Origin: DAIDKA01 sp036498905
GTDB lineage: Bacteria > Pseudomonadota > Gammaproteobacteria > Steroidobacterales > Steroidobacteraceae
Length of the DNA: 64,000 nucleotides
Assembly (NCBI GenBank): GCA_036498905.1
Contig: DASYER010000032.1
Location: 148,629 to 212,628 of the forward strand
Reading direction: 5' to 3'
Shown here: positions 18,322-25,422 of the stretch, piece by piece
Layout: every line of letters begins with the position of its first letter
How positions within the stretch are numbered: position 1 is the first letter of the stretch
Translations under genes and position numbers: made by a program
The notes under the pieces: generated by a model
The model's input: the letters and a program-made list of their open reading frames with translations, nothing else
Databases searched by the model: none
What the model was told of the DNA's origin: nothing

Positions 18322-19920
18322 CTACAGCGCCTGGTAGTTCGGTCCCGAACCGCCTTCGGGGGTGGTCCAGTCGATGACGCCGTACGGGTCTTTGATATCG
18401 CAGGCCTTGCAATGCACGCAGTTGGCCGCGTTGATCTGCAGACGCTTGCCTCCTTGGCCATCGTCCACCATCTCGTACACGCTGGCCGGACAGAAGCGTA
18501 CGCAGGGATTGCCGAATTCCCGGGCGCAACGATCGGCACACAGCGAAGGGTCACGAACCTTCAGGTGCACGGGTTGCGATTCCTCGTGAGTGGTGCCGGC
18601 GAAAAACACCGAAGCCAGCCGGTCGCGCGGCGGCAGCGTCCGATCCTGCCAGTGCCGCTCGACCGGCGGCTGATCCTGCAGCGTATGCAGTTGTTCGTGA
18701 TCCGGTTTGTGCCGCAGCGTCCACGGCAACCTGCCCACGGTAACCGTCTCCAGCGCCGCGTTGGCCAGTCCCACCCACAAACCGCGCTTGAAACCGGGCT
18801 TGATGTTGCGGACCCGTTGCAGTTCCCGCCCACCGGGGGATTGGCGCCAGCGTGCCTCGAATCCTGCCATGGACCCGGCCTGCACGAACTCCTCGGCGGC
18901 GAGCGTCCCGGAGCGGATGGCCTGGTGCACGCCCTTTATCTTGGCCACGTTGACACCGCCGGCGGTGTCGCCGATGAGCACGGCCCCGGGCATCGCCAGC
19001 TGCGGAATCGATTGCCACCCGCCCGCGGCGATGCTGCGGGCGCCGGCCGCGAGGATCTCGCCGCCCGCGAACAGCGGCCGGATGCCCGGATGGTTCTTGA
19101 ACTGCTGGAAGGCTTCGAAGGGTTTGAAATTCGGATCTGCGTAGTCGAGACCCACGACCAAGCCGACGTACACGCGGTCCTGATCGAGGTGATAGATGAA
19201 ACCGCCACCGTAGGTGGCCGTATCCAGGGGCCAGCCGAAGGTGTGCTGAATGAGTCCCGGTTCGACGCGCCCCGCGGGTAGCTGCCAAAGCTCCTTCAGG
19301 CCCAGGCAGTAGGTCTGCGGTCCGGATTTCGCATCCAGATTGAAGCGCCGCGTCAGCACCTTGGCGAGACTGCCGCGCGCACCCTCGGCAATGAAGGTCA
19401 GTGGTGCGCGCACTTCGGGGCCGGCCGAAAAGTTCGGCCCGGGTTCACCTGACCTCGTCAGTCCCATATCGCCCACGCGAACGCCGGCAACCGCGCCTTG
19501 ATCATCAAACAGGGGTGCGGCCGCGGCGAATCCCGGGAATACGTCGACGCCGAGGTTCTCGGCCTGCTGGCCAAGCCATGCTGTGAGCAATCCGAGCGAT
19601 ACGATGAGGTTGCCGTGATTGTTCAGATGTGGCCGCGTCGGCAGGCGGATGCTGCCGCTACGGGTCAGCAACCGGAACTCATCGCGAGTGGCCGGGACAC
19701 AGATGCCCGGCGGGGTCTGGCGCCATTGCGGCAGCAGTGCATCGAGCGGTCCGGGCTCGATGACGGCGCCGGACAGGGAGTGCGCGCCCACCGTGGCGCC
19801 TTTCTCCAGCACGCACAGATTGATGTCGGGCTTCAGCTGTTTGAGGCGAATGGCGCAGGCCAGACCCGCCGGGCCGGCCCCCACAATGACCGCGTCGTAC
19901 TCGAGAACATCAGTGCTCAT
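18322..19920 (-). CDS. Electron-transfer flavoprotein:ubiquinone oxidoreductase
   Basis: 532-residue membrane-associated flavoprotein that takes electrons from ETF, reduced by acyl-CoA and other dehydrogenases, and gives them to ubiquinone. The N-terminal FAD motif is YDAVIVGAGPAGLACAIRLKQ. The middle contains the family stretch HTFGWPLDTATYGGGFIYHL and AKIKGVHQAIRSGTLAAEE. The C-terminal [4Fe-4S] domain carries RFCPASVYE and NCVHCKACDIKDPYG. No etfAB genes lie in the window. It is 18 bases after a hydroxyacyl-CoA-dehydrogenase-like gene and directly before zapE, which fits a fatty-acid or amino-acid oxidation operon. Confidence 0.95.
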   Translation of the reverse strand: MSTDVLEYDAVIVGAGPAGLACAIRLKQLKPDINLCVLEKGATVGAHSLSGAVIEPGPLDALLPQWRQTPPGICVPATRDEFRLLTRSGSIRLPTRPHLNNHGNLIVSLGLLTAWLGQQAENLGVDVFPGFAAAAPLFDDQGAVAGVRVGDMGLTRSGEPGPNFSAGPEVRAPLTFIAEGARGSLAKVLTRRFNLDAKSGPQTYCLGLKELWQLPAGRVEPGLIQHTFGWPLDTATYGGGFIYHLDQDRVYVGLVVGLDYADPNFKPFEAFQQFKNHPGIRPLFAGGEILAAGARSIAAGGWQSIPQLAMPGAVLIGDTAGGVNVAKIKGVHQAIRSGTLAAEEFVQAGSMAGFEARWRQSPGGRELQRVRNIKPGFKRGLWVGLANAALETVTVGRLPWTLRHKPDHEQLHTLQDQPPVERHWQDRTLPPRDRLASVFFAGTTHEESQPVHLKVRDPSLCADRCAREFGNPCVRFCPASVYEMVDDGQGGKRLQINAANCVHCKACDIKDPYGVIDWTTPEGGSGPNYQAL

Positions 19921-19938
19921 GCCGCGATTGTAGCGATC

Positions 19939-20706
19939 TTACTTGGGCTGCATGCGAATGGCGCCATCCAGTCGAATGGTGGTGCCGTTGAGCATCGGAT
20001 TGGTGATGATGCTCGCCGCCAGCTGTGCGAATTCCTCCGGCTTGCCGAGCCGCGAAGGAAACGGAATCTGCTTTCCCAGCGATTCTTGAACTTCGGGCGG
20101 CATGCCGCCCAGCATCGGCGTGTGGAAGATTCCGGGCGCGATCGCGACACAGCGGATACCGAACATGGCCAGCTCGCGCGCAATCGGCAGCGTCATCGCG
20201 GCGACCGCCGCCTTGGTCGCGGTGTAGGCCGCCTGACCGATCTGTCCTTCAAAGGCTGCGACTGATGAGGTGTGGATCAGCACGCCGCGTTCACCGTCGG
20301 GCCCGGGCGGGTTGTGCTGCATGATGACCGCGGCGGCCCGATCGCACATGAACGTGCCCACCAGGTTCACCTGCAGGGTACGGGTGAACTGCTCCACCGG
20401 CATCGGACCATTGCGACCAAGAATGCGCCCCGCCGTGCCGATGCCCGCGCAGTTCACCACGACGTTCAAACCACCCATGGCGGCCGCGGCGGCGGTCATC
20501 GCCGCATCCACATTGCTCTCCGAACTCACATCGCAGCGCTTGAACCACGCCGCCGTGCCCAGCGCCTGCGCGGCTTTCTGACCCTGGGCGTCCTGGATAT
20601 CGAGCAGCGTGACACGCGCGCCTTGGGAGATGAGCAGTTCGGCGACGGCGTAGCCGAGGCCCGAGGCGCCACCGGTGATGGCGGCACGTACTTCATTGAG
20701 GTTCAT
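19939..20706 (-). CDS. Short-chain dehydrogenase, 3-hydroxyacyl-CoA (HSD10-like)
   Basis: 255-residue Rossmann-fold oxidoreductase of the classical SDR class. The cofactor motif is AAITGGASGLGYAVAELL, an acidic residue in LLDIQD indicates NAD preference, NCAGIGTAG is the NAG-like motif, and the catalytic Ser, Tyr and Lys are in HTSSVAAFEG and YTATKAAVA. The overall wording resembles type II 3-hydroxyacyl-CoA dehydrogenase (HSD17B10). The ATG at 20706 is one base after the acyltransferase stop and begins the conserved sequence. The tract upstream to 20790 belongs to the acyltransferase. Lipid-metabolism neighbours support an acyl-CoA substrate. Confidence 0.88.
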   Translation of the reverse strand: MNLNEVRAAITGGASGLGYAVAELLISQGARVTLLDIQDAQGQKAAQALGTAAWFKRCDVSSESNVDAAMTAAAAAMGGLNVVVNCAGIGTAGRILGRNGPMPVEQFTRTLQVNLVGTFMCDRAAAVIMQHNPPGPDGERGVLIHTSSVAAFEGQIGQAAYTATKAAVAAMTLPIARELAMFGIRCVAIAPGIFHTPMLGGMPPEVQESLGKQIPFPSRLGKPEEFAQLAASIITNPMLNGTTIRLDGAIRMQPK

Positions 20707-20707
20707 G

Positions 20708-21433
20708 TCAGGCGGCCTCCCGATCCGGTTCCTGCAGTCTTCCCAGTATGGCATTGCGTGCCTGGCGACACAGAGCAGGCACGGCCTCACTGCCGGCCTG
20801 CGGTGTGGGAATCACCGGATCCAGGATCTCGATCCGCAGTCGCGTCGGATGCGGCAACCCCCCGCGCGGGGAGAGCGCCACGCGCGAGCCCTGGATGATG
20901 GCCGGCACCACCGGGCACCCCGCGCGCTGCGCCGTCGCGAAGGCGCCGAGGTGAAACTTCAGCAGTCCCGGATCTTCGCTGAACGTACCTTCCGGGAAAA
21001 AAACCATGGATTGCCCGCTCTCGGCGCTGCGCATGATGCGCCGCGCGTCCCGCGTCGTCTGACCCGCGTTGTCACGCGCCATGAACTGCGACCCGATCCT
21101 GCTCAATAGAAATCCGGCCAGCGGCACCGTGGCCATCTCGCGTTTGATCACGAATTCAAAGCGCGGGGGCAGCGCCGCCGTGAAGACCAGGCCGTCGATG
21201 TAGCTCGCATGATTGGCCACCACGACGCAGGGGCCCTCGGGCAGGCGTTCCAGTCCCGCCACGGTCAGGGGCATGCCGGCCAGGCGCAGGAATATGCGCG
21301 AGGCGGCCTGGGCCACGCGCCGGCGTCGCCTTAAGCCCGGCAGTACGATCATGATCAGCAGGGCCAGCAGTGCGACGCAGATGAACAGCACCGCCGCGTA
21401 TAACCCATAGAGGATATTGGTAATCAGGCCCAT
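20708..21433 (-). CDS. 1-acylglycerol-3-phosphate acyltransferase, PlsC-like
   Basis: 241-residue membrane-bound acyltransferase. A long hydrophobic stretch (residues 5-34) is followed by the catalytic HX4D motif NHASYID (His75, Asp80), KREMATVPLAGFLL, FFPEGTFSE and PVVPAIIQG, the four motif blocks of the PlsC family in order. It probably transfers an acyl chain to lysophosphatidate or a related lysolipid. The open frame extends to 21502, but the ATG at 21433 begins a normal N-terminal membrane segment. It is the first gene of the leftward run that ends with gpmA. Its 250-base upstream gap is shared with xerD. Confidence 0.85.
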   Translation of the reverse strand: MGLITNILYGLYAAVLFICVALLALLIMIVLPGLRRRRRVAQAASRIFLRLAGMPLTVAGLERLPEGPCVVVANHASYIDGLVFTAALPPRFEFVIKREMATVPLAGFLLSRIGSQFMARDNAGQTTRDARRIMRSAESGQSMVFFPEGTFSEDPGLLKFHLGAFATAQRAGCPVVPAIIQGSRVALSPRGGLPHPTRLRIEILDPVIPTPQAGSEAVPALCRQARNAILGRLQEPDREAA

Positions 21434-21513
21434 TTCTGCCGTAAGCGTAGGAGTTGTCAGGAGTTTTTTGCGGATAGCGCCGCCGCTGCAGTTTCGGGGC
21501 AAATCCAGCCGTA

Positions 21514-21541
21514 TTGTGTGAACTGGTTCTCTTTATGTAAT
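21514..21541 (+). promoter_or_regulatory. Candidate promoter of xerD-dsbC
   Basis: TTGTGT (21514-21519) and TGTAAT (21536-21541) are 16 bases apart and point toward xerD. The surrounding 100 bases are AT-richer than the neighbouring genes. Weak but the best match in the divergent plsC/xerD gap. Confidence 0.3.
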
Positions 21542-21684
21542 GCGGCCTCAATAGTTGTGATAATGGTCACTCCCGATTGGCGCCACTCCTCCGCATACTC
21601 CGTACAGACGCCGAAAAGGTCCATAGGGTGCTTAAAGCCCTAAGGTCGCGCACGGCAGATGCGACGTTCCAAGTGAGGCCGACT

Positions 21685-22614
21685 TTGTCCAAGCACGCTA
21701 CAGCTCTTGCGGCGACCGCGCCAGAACCCGCTGATCCGGCCGTTGCCCGCTTTCTGGATGCCGTCTGGATGGAGCGCGGCCTGTCGTCCAACACTCTGGC
21801 GGCCTACCGGGCCGATCTCACCGCCTTGTCGCGCTGGCTTGGCGAGCGTGGAATCCAGATGTCGCGGACCAGCAAGTCGGATCTGCAGGATTTCATCGCC
21901 GCCCGCGTCGAGCATGGCGCACGGCCGCGCTCGACGGCGCGGCAGCTTTCCAGTTTCCGCCGCTTTTTCCGCTACCTGGTGCGTGAGGCCGTCATCCGCG
22001 ATGACCCGACCGCCCAGATAGCCATGCCGAAGATCGGCCGCTCCTTGCCGAAGTCACTGACCGAAGAGGAAGTCGAATCACTGCTGGGTGCCCCGGCCGT
22101 CGGCGATCCGCTGGGTAACCGCGATCGCACGATGCTCGAGGTGTTGTACGCCACGGGCCTGCGGGTGTCGGAGCTGGTGAACCTGCGCTACACCCAGGTG
22201 AATCTAAACCAGGGCGTCATCCGCATCATGGGCAAGGGCAACCGCGAGCGCCTGATTCCGTTGGGCGAAGAGGCGGTGCGCTGGCTGAATGAATTCGCCC
22301 GCTCTGCGCGCGGCGAGATTCTGCTGGAACGGCAGACTGACTATCTTTTTCCGACCCGCCGTGGCGATCGCATGACCCGTCAGGCCTTCTGGCACATCAT
22401 CAAACGCTATGCGCGCAAGGCCGGCGTGGACCGGGATCTGTCCCCTCACACGCTGCGGCACGCCTTCGCCACTCATCTGCTGAATCATGGAGCCGATCTG
22501 CGTGTCGTCCAGATGCTCCTCGGCCACAGCGACCTGTCGACGACGCAGATCTACACCCACGTCGCCCGCGAGCGCATGAAGGAACTGCACCAGCAGCACC
22601 ATCCGCGCGGCTGA
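21685..22614 (+). CDS. xerD: Site-specific tyrosine recombinase XerD
   Basis: Tyrosine recombinase that, with XerC, resolves chromosome dimers at dif. From the TTG at 21685 the protein has 309 residues: a SAM-like N-terminal domain (FLDAVWMERGLSSNTLAAYRADL) and a catalytic domain with Arg160 (GLRVSEL), Lys184 (GKGNRERL), His255 and Arg258 (HTLRHAFATHLL), His281 and the nucleophile Tyr290 (LLGHSDLSTTQIYTHV). No ATG lies in frame before the conserved N-terminus. A purine-rich GTGAGG stands just before this TTG, while a TTG at 21577 gives an unusual 36-residue extension. XerC is not here. dsbC follows in the same direction, as in several gammaproteobacteria. Confidence 0.95.
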   Translation: MSKHATALAATAPEPADPAVARFLDAVWMERGLSSNTLAAYRADLTALSRWLGERGIQMSRTSKSDLQDFIAARVEHGARPRSTARQLSSFRRFFRYLVREAVIRDDPTAQIAMPKIGRSLPKSLTEEEVESLLGAPAVGDPLGNRDRTMLEVLYATGLRVSELVNLRYTQVNLNQGVIRIMGKGNRERLIPLGEEAVRWLNEFARSARGEILLERQTDYLFPTRRGDRMTRQAFWHIIKRYARKAGVDRDLSPHTLRHAFATHLLNHGADLRVVQMLLGHSDLSTTQIYTHVARERMKELHQQHHPRG

Positions 22615-22668
22615 GGCGGCCTCTGATATCATCGGTGCAACGGGTGTCGCCCGACGAGGCCGAACGCA

Positions 22669-23418
22669 ATGAAATTCCGCAGCTACGCCGTGCTCCTGAC
22701 CGCGACATTGCTTGCCGCGCCGCTGCTGCATGCCGCCACCCCGGCCGCCACCCCTTCAGCCGTGACGGCGGTGGATCCCAGAGTTGCCATTGCGGCAAAA
22801 ATGCAGGGCGTGAAGCCTGAGGATCTGCATGCGACGCCCATTCCCGGCATGTACGAGCTGCTGCGCGGCTCCGATGCTGCCTATGTCTCACCGGACGGCA
22901 AGTACGCCATTCTCGGCGACCTGTATGAGACCGGCACCAACAATGATCTGACCGAGAACCGGCGGCGCGACCAGCGCCTGAAGATGCTGGCGGCGATTCC
23001 GGAAGCCCAGATGGTGATTTTCGGGCCCGAGAATGCCAAGCACACCATCACGGTCTTCACCGACATGGATTGCGCCTACTGCCGCAAGCTGCACAGCCAG
23101 ATCAGCGACTACAACAAGCTCGGCATTAAGGTGCGCTACATCGCGTACCCGCGCTCCGGACCGAATACCTCATCCTGGACCAAGGCCGAGCAGGTATGGT
23201 GCGCGGCGGATCGCAAGACCGCGCTCACCGAGGCGAAACTGGGCAAGACTCTGCCGGGCAAGGTCTGCCCGAACAATCCGGTCGCCAAGGAATACGCGCT
23301 GGGCGAGCAATTCAACCTGCAGGGCACGCCGACGCTTATTCTGGGCAATGGCGAGATGGTGGGGGGCTACCTGGCGCCCGCGGATCTGGCCAAGGAACTC
23401 AAAGACATCGACCGCTGA
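22669..23418 (+). CDS. dsbC: Periplasmic disulfide isomerase DsbC-like
   Basis: 249-residue exported protein with a signal peptide (residues 1-22, cut after LHAA) and a thioredoxin-fold domain whose active site is CAYC (Cys135, Cys138; E. coli DsbC has CGYC). The N-terminal part before residue 105 corresponds to the DsbC dimerisation domain (GVKPEDLHATPIPGMYELL), and the cis-proline loop is GTPTLILGNGEMVGGYL. It should reshuffle wrong disulfides in periplasmic proteins, kept reduced by DsbD. An extended -10-like TGATATCAT (22624-22632) precedes it, so it may have its own promoter as well as xerD read-through. Confidence 0.92.
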   Translation: MKFRSYAVLLTATLLAAPLLHAATPAATPSAVTAVDPRVAIAAKMQGVKPEDLHATPIPGMYELLRGSDAAYVSPDGKYAILGDLYETGTNNDLTENRRRDQRLKMLAAIPEAQMVIFGPENAKHTITVFTDMDCAYCRKLHSQISDYNKLGIKVRYIAYPRSGPNTSSWTKAEQVWCAADRKTALTEAKLGKTLPGKVCPNNPVAKEYALGEQFNLQGTPTLILGNGEMVGGYLAPADLAKELKDIDR

Positions 23419-23454
23419 TCACCCCGTCCGCGGGGCGCTCAGCAACCTTCGTGA

Positions 23455-23778
23455 TCAGCGTTCGAGCAGATCGCGCTTGCCGGGCTTGCCTTCCCATTCC
23501 TTCGCATCGGCCGGCGCGTCCTTCTTCTCGGCGATCACCGGCCACTTCTTGGCCAGATCTGCGTTTATTGCCTTGAAGGACTCCTGGCCCGCCGGAATCT
23601 CCTCCTCGGAGAAGATTGCCTCGACCGGGCACTCCGGCTCGCACAACGTGCAGTCGATACATTCATCTGGGTCGATCACCAGGAAGTTCGGGCCCTCGTG
23701 GAAACAGTCCACCGGGCACACCTCCACGCAGTCGGTGTATTTGCACTTGATACAGGTTTCAGTAACAACAAAGGTCAT
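23455..23778 (-). CDS. fdxA: 7Fe ferredoxin FdxA
   Basis: 107-residue ferredoxin with two cluster motifs at the N-terminus: ETCIKCKYTDCVEVCPVDCF and ECIDCTLCEPECPVEAIF, the arrangement of [3Fe-4S]/[4Fe-4S] ferredoxins of the Azotobacter FdI/FdxA type. The C-terminal half is the usual acidic and lysine-rich tail (SFKAINADLAKKWPVIAEKK). It is a low-potential soluble electron carrier, and its partner is not evident. It is convergent with dsbC; the 36-base gap contains a short CCCCG/CGGGG inverted repeat without a T-run. Confidence 0.95.
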   Translation of the reverse strand: MTFVVTETCIKCKYTDCVEVCPVDCFHEGPNFLVIDPDECIDCTLCEPECPVEAIFSEEEIPAGQESFKAINADLAKKWPVIAEKKDAPADAKEWEGKPGKRDLLER

Positions 23779-23869
23779 TGGCTATCCCCGACACAGATGA
23801 CTTGCACGCCTATTCGGCGCGTCTTAACCCCTTATTCTGCCACGCACCGCACCAGTGCGTGAAGCCCGC

Positions 23870-24412
23870 TCACATTGGGGGGCGGCGCTCAGCGATGCTG
23901 AAATGGTGGTCTTCGCGGCCGGCGGCGCGGTCCGAAAAGTACTTGCGCAGCGCGAACTCGATGCTGGGAAAGGCAATTTCGTTCCAGGCAATATCCGTTT
24001 GCGCGAACAGTCCGACCTCCAGGCTCTCCGGTGCGATGCCGAATTCGGCCCTGGGGAGGGTGGCGCGGAAGAATATATGCACCTGTCTGGCCTCGATGAC
24101 ATGCACGACGGCCAGCAGCGAGCCGATCTGGACATGCGCCCGGGCCTCCTCCAGCGACTCACGGGCGGCCGCCTGCTGCACGGTCTCCCCAATTTCCATG
24201 AACCCCGCCGGAAAGGTCCAATAGCCCAGCCGTGGCTCGATGGCCCGGCGGCACAGCAGAACGCGCCCCTCATGCTCCGGGACGCAGCCGGCGATGATCC
24301 GCGGATTCTCATAGTGGATAGTCCCGCAATGGGGGCACACGAACCGTGGCAAATGGTCGCCCGGCGGAATCCGCAACTCGACTGGCTTGCCGCATTGGCT
24401 GCAGAAGTTCAT
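23870..24412 (-). CDS. Zinc-ribbon Nudix hydrolase
   Basis: 180-residue Nudix pyrophosphohydrolase. An N-terminal zinc ribbon uses Cys4, Cys7, Cys26 and Cys29 (FCSQCGKP, FVCPHCGTI). The Nudix box runs from Gly70: GFMEIGETVQQAAARESLEEA, with metal-binding glutamates at 85, 88 and 89. The zinc ribbon plus HYENPRIIAGCV is shared with NudC-type and ADP-ribose-cleaving members; it likely hydrolyses a nucleoside diphosphate linked to another moiety. The ATG at 24412 begins the zinc ribbon; the upstream frame to 24520 shows no conservation. It is divergent from the esterase gene. Confidence 0.88.
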   Translation of the reverse strand: MNFCSQCGKPVELRIPPGDHLPRFVCPHCGTIHYENPRIIAGCVPEHEGRVLLCRRAIEPRLGYWTFPAGFMEIGETVQQAAARESLEEARAHVQIGSLLAVVHVIEARQVHIFFRATLPRAEFGIAPESLEVGLFAQTDIAWNEIAFPSIEFALRKYFSDRAAGREDHHFSIAERRPPM

Positions 24413-24513
24413 GGCACCGATATTCGCATGGGGCGCCTCGGTGCTGCACACCTGTTCCCGTGACAGCGGTAAGCTGCTCCTTTCGACACACGGCACGTCA
24501 GCAGAGGTCAAGA

Positions 24514-25422
24514 ATGTCACTGGATATCTTCGCCATGGCGACCAAGGTCCGAGCCCTCGGACGTGAAATCACCCCCGCCGCCATCGAAGGCACGGCAAAG
24601 CTGTACGCGCCGGAACATGAGCGGGAGCCCTACCAGGGCGTGAAGGTGTCCCGTGATCAGGCCTACGGCGCCGATCCCCGGCACCTGCTCGATGTGTTTG
24701 CCCCCGAGGCCAGTGGCCTGGCGCGTCCCATCCTCCTGTTCGTCCACGGCGGCGGGTTTGTCGCCGGTGACAAGCATCGGCCCGGCTCCCCCTACCAGGA
24801 CAATGTCGCCCTGTGGGCGGTACGTCATGGAATGATCGGTGTCAACATGACCTACCGGCTGGCCCCGCAGCATCCATGGCCCGCGGGCGCGATGGATGTG
24901 GGGGCTGCGGTGGCCTGGGTTCGCGCACATATCGGGCAGCATGGCGGCGACCCGGCGCAGATCTATCTGGTGGGAACTTCCGCGGGCGCGGCCCACGCCG
25001 GAGCGTATGCGGTCAATTCACGTTTTCATGCGGGCGATGATGCCGGGATTGCCGGCCTCATCCTGCTCTCTGGCATGTACGACATGGTCACCGCTCCCAA
25101 CTCGGAGTTGAAGATTGCCTATTTCGGGGATGACGAAGCGAACTACCTGTCCGGATCGACCCTGCAGGGTCTGACGACGACGAAGGTTCCGTTGTTTCTG
25201 GTGCTGACCGAAATGGATCCGCCGGAGTTTCAGCGCCAGACCCTGGTGCTGCTCGCCCAGTATCTGAACCGCAATCAGCGACTGCCGTACTTTGTGCACA
25301 TGACCGGGCACAACCACCTCTCGTCCACGATGCACCTGAACACGAAGGACACGTATCTCGGCGAATGCATCCAGGACTTCATCGCGTTGCAGGCCGGTCC
25401 GGGCGCGAGGAGCGTTCCATGA
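24514..25422 (+). CDS. Alpha/beta-hydrolase, hormone-sensitive-lipase type esterase
   Basis: 302-residue carboxylesterase of the bacterial HSL (family IV) class. The oxyanion motif HGGG is at residues 78-81, the nucleophile Ser156 is in GTSAGAAHAG, an acidic residue is in the LTEMDPP region and the catalytic histidine is in HMTGHNHLSS. There is no signal peptide, so it is cytoplasmic. An AGAGG lies six bases before the ATG at 24514. Its stop overlaps the start of the ferritin-like/CDGSH fusion gene (ATGA), so the two proteins are likely made together and may act on the same compound. The substrate is unknown. Confidence 0.88.
   Translation: MSLDIFAMATKVRALGREITPAAIEGTAKLYAPEHEREPYQGVKVSRDQAYGADPRHLLDVFAPEASGLARPILLFVHGGGFVAGDKHRPGSPYQDNVALWAVRHGMIGVNMTYRLAPQHPWPAGAMDVGAAVAWVRAHIGQHGGDPAQIYLVGTSAGAAHAGAYAVNSRFHAGDDAGIAGLILLSGMYDMVTAPNSELKIAYFGDDEANYLSGSTLQGLTTTKVPLFLVLTEMDPPEFQRQTLVLLAQYLNRNQRLPYFVHMTGHNHLSSTMHLNTKDTYLGECIQDFIALQAGPGARSVP

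Noticed and set aside
17992..19281. A 429-codon frame antisense to zapE and ETF-quinone oxidoreductase
   Set aside because: Both genes on the minus strand carry complete motifs; the plus-strand product is Arg/His-rich noise.
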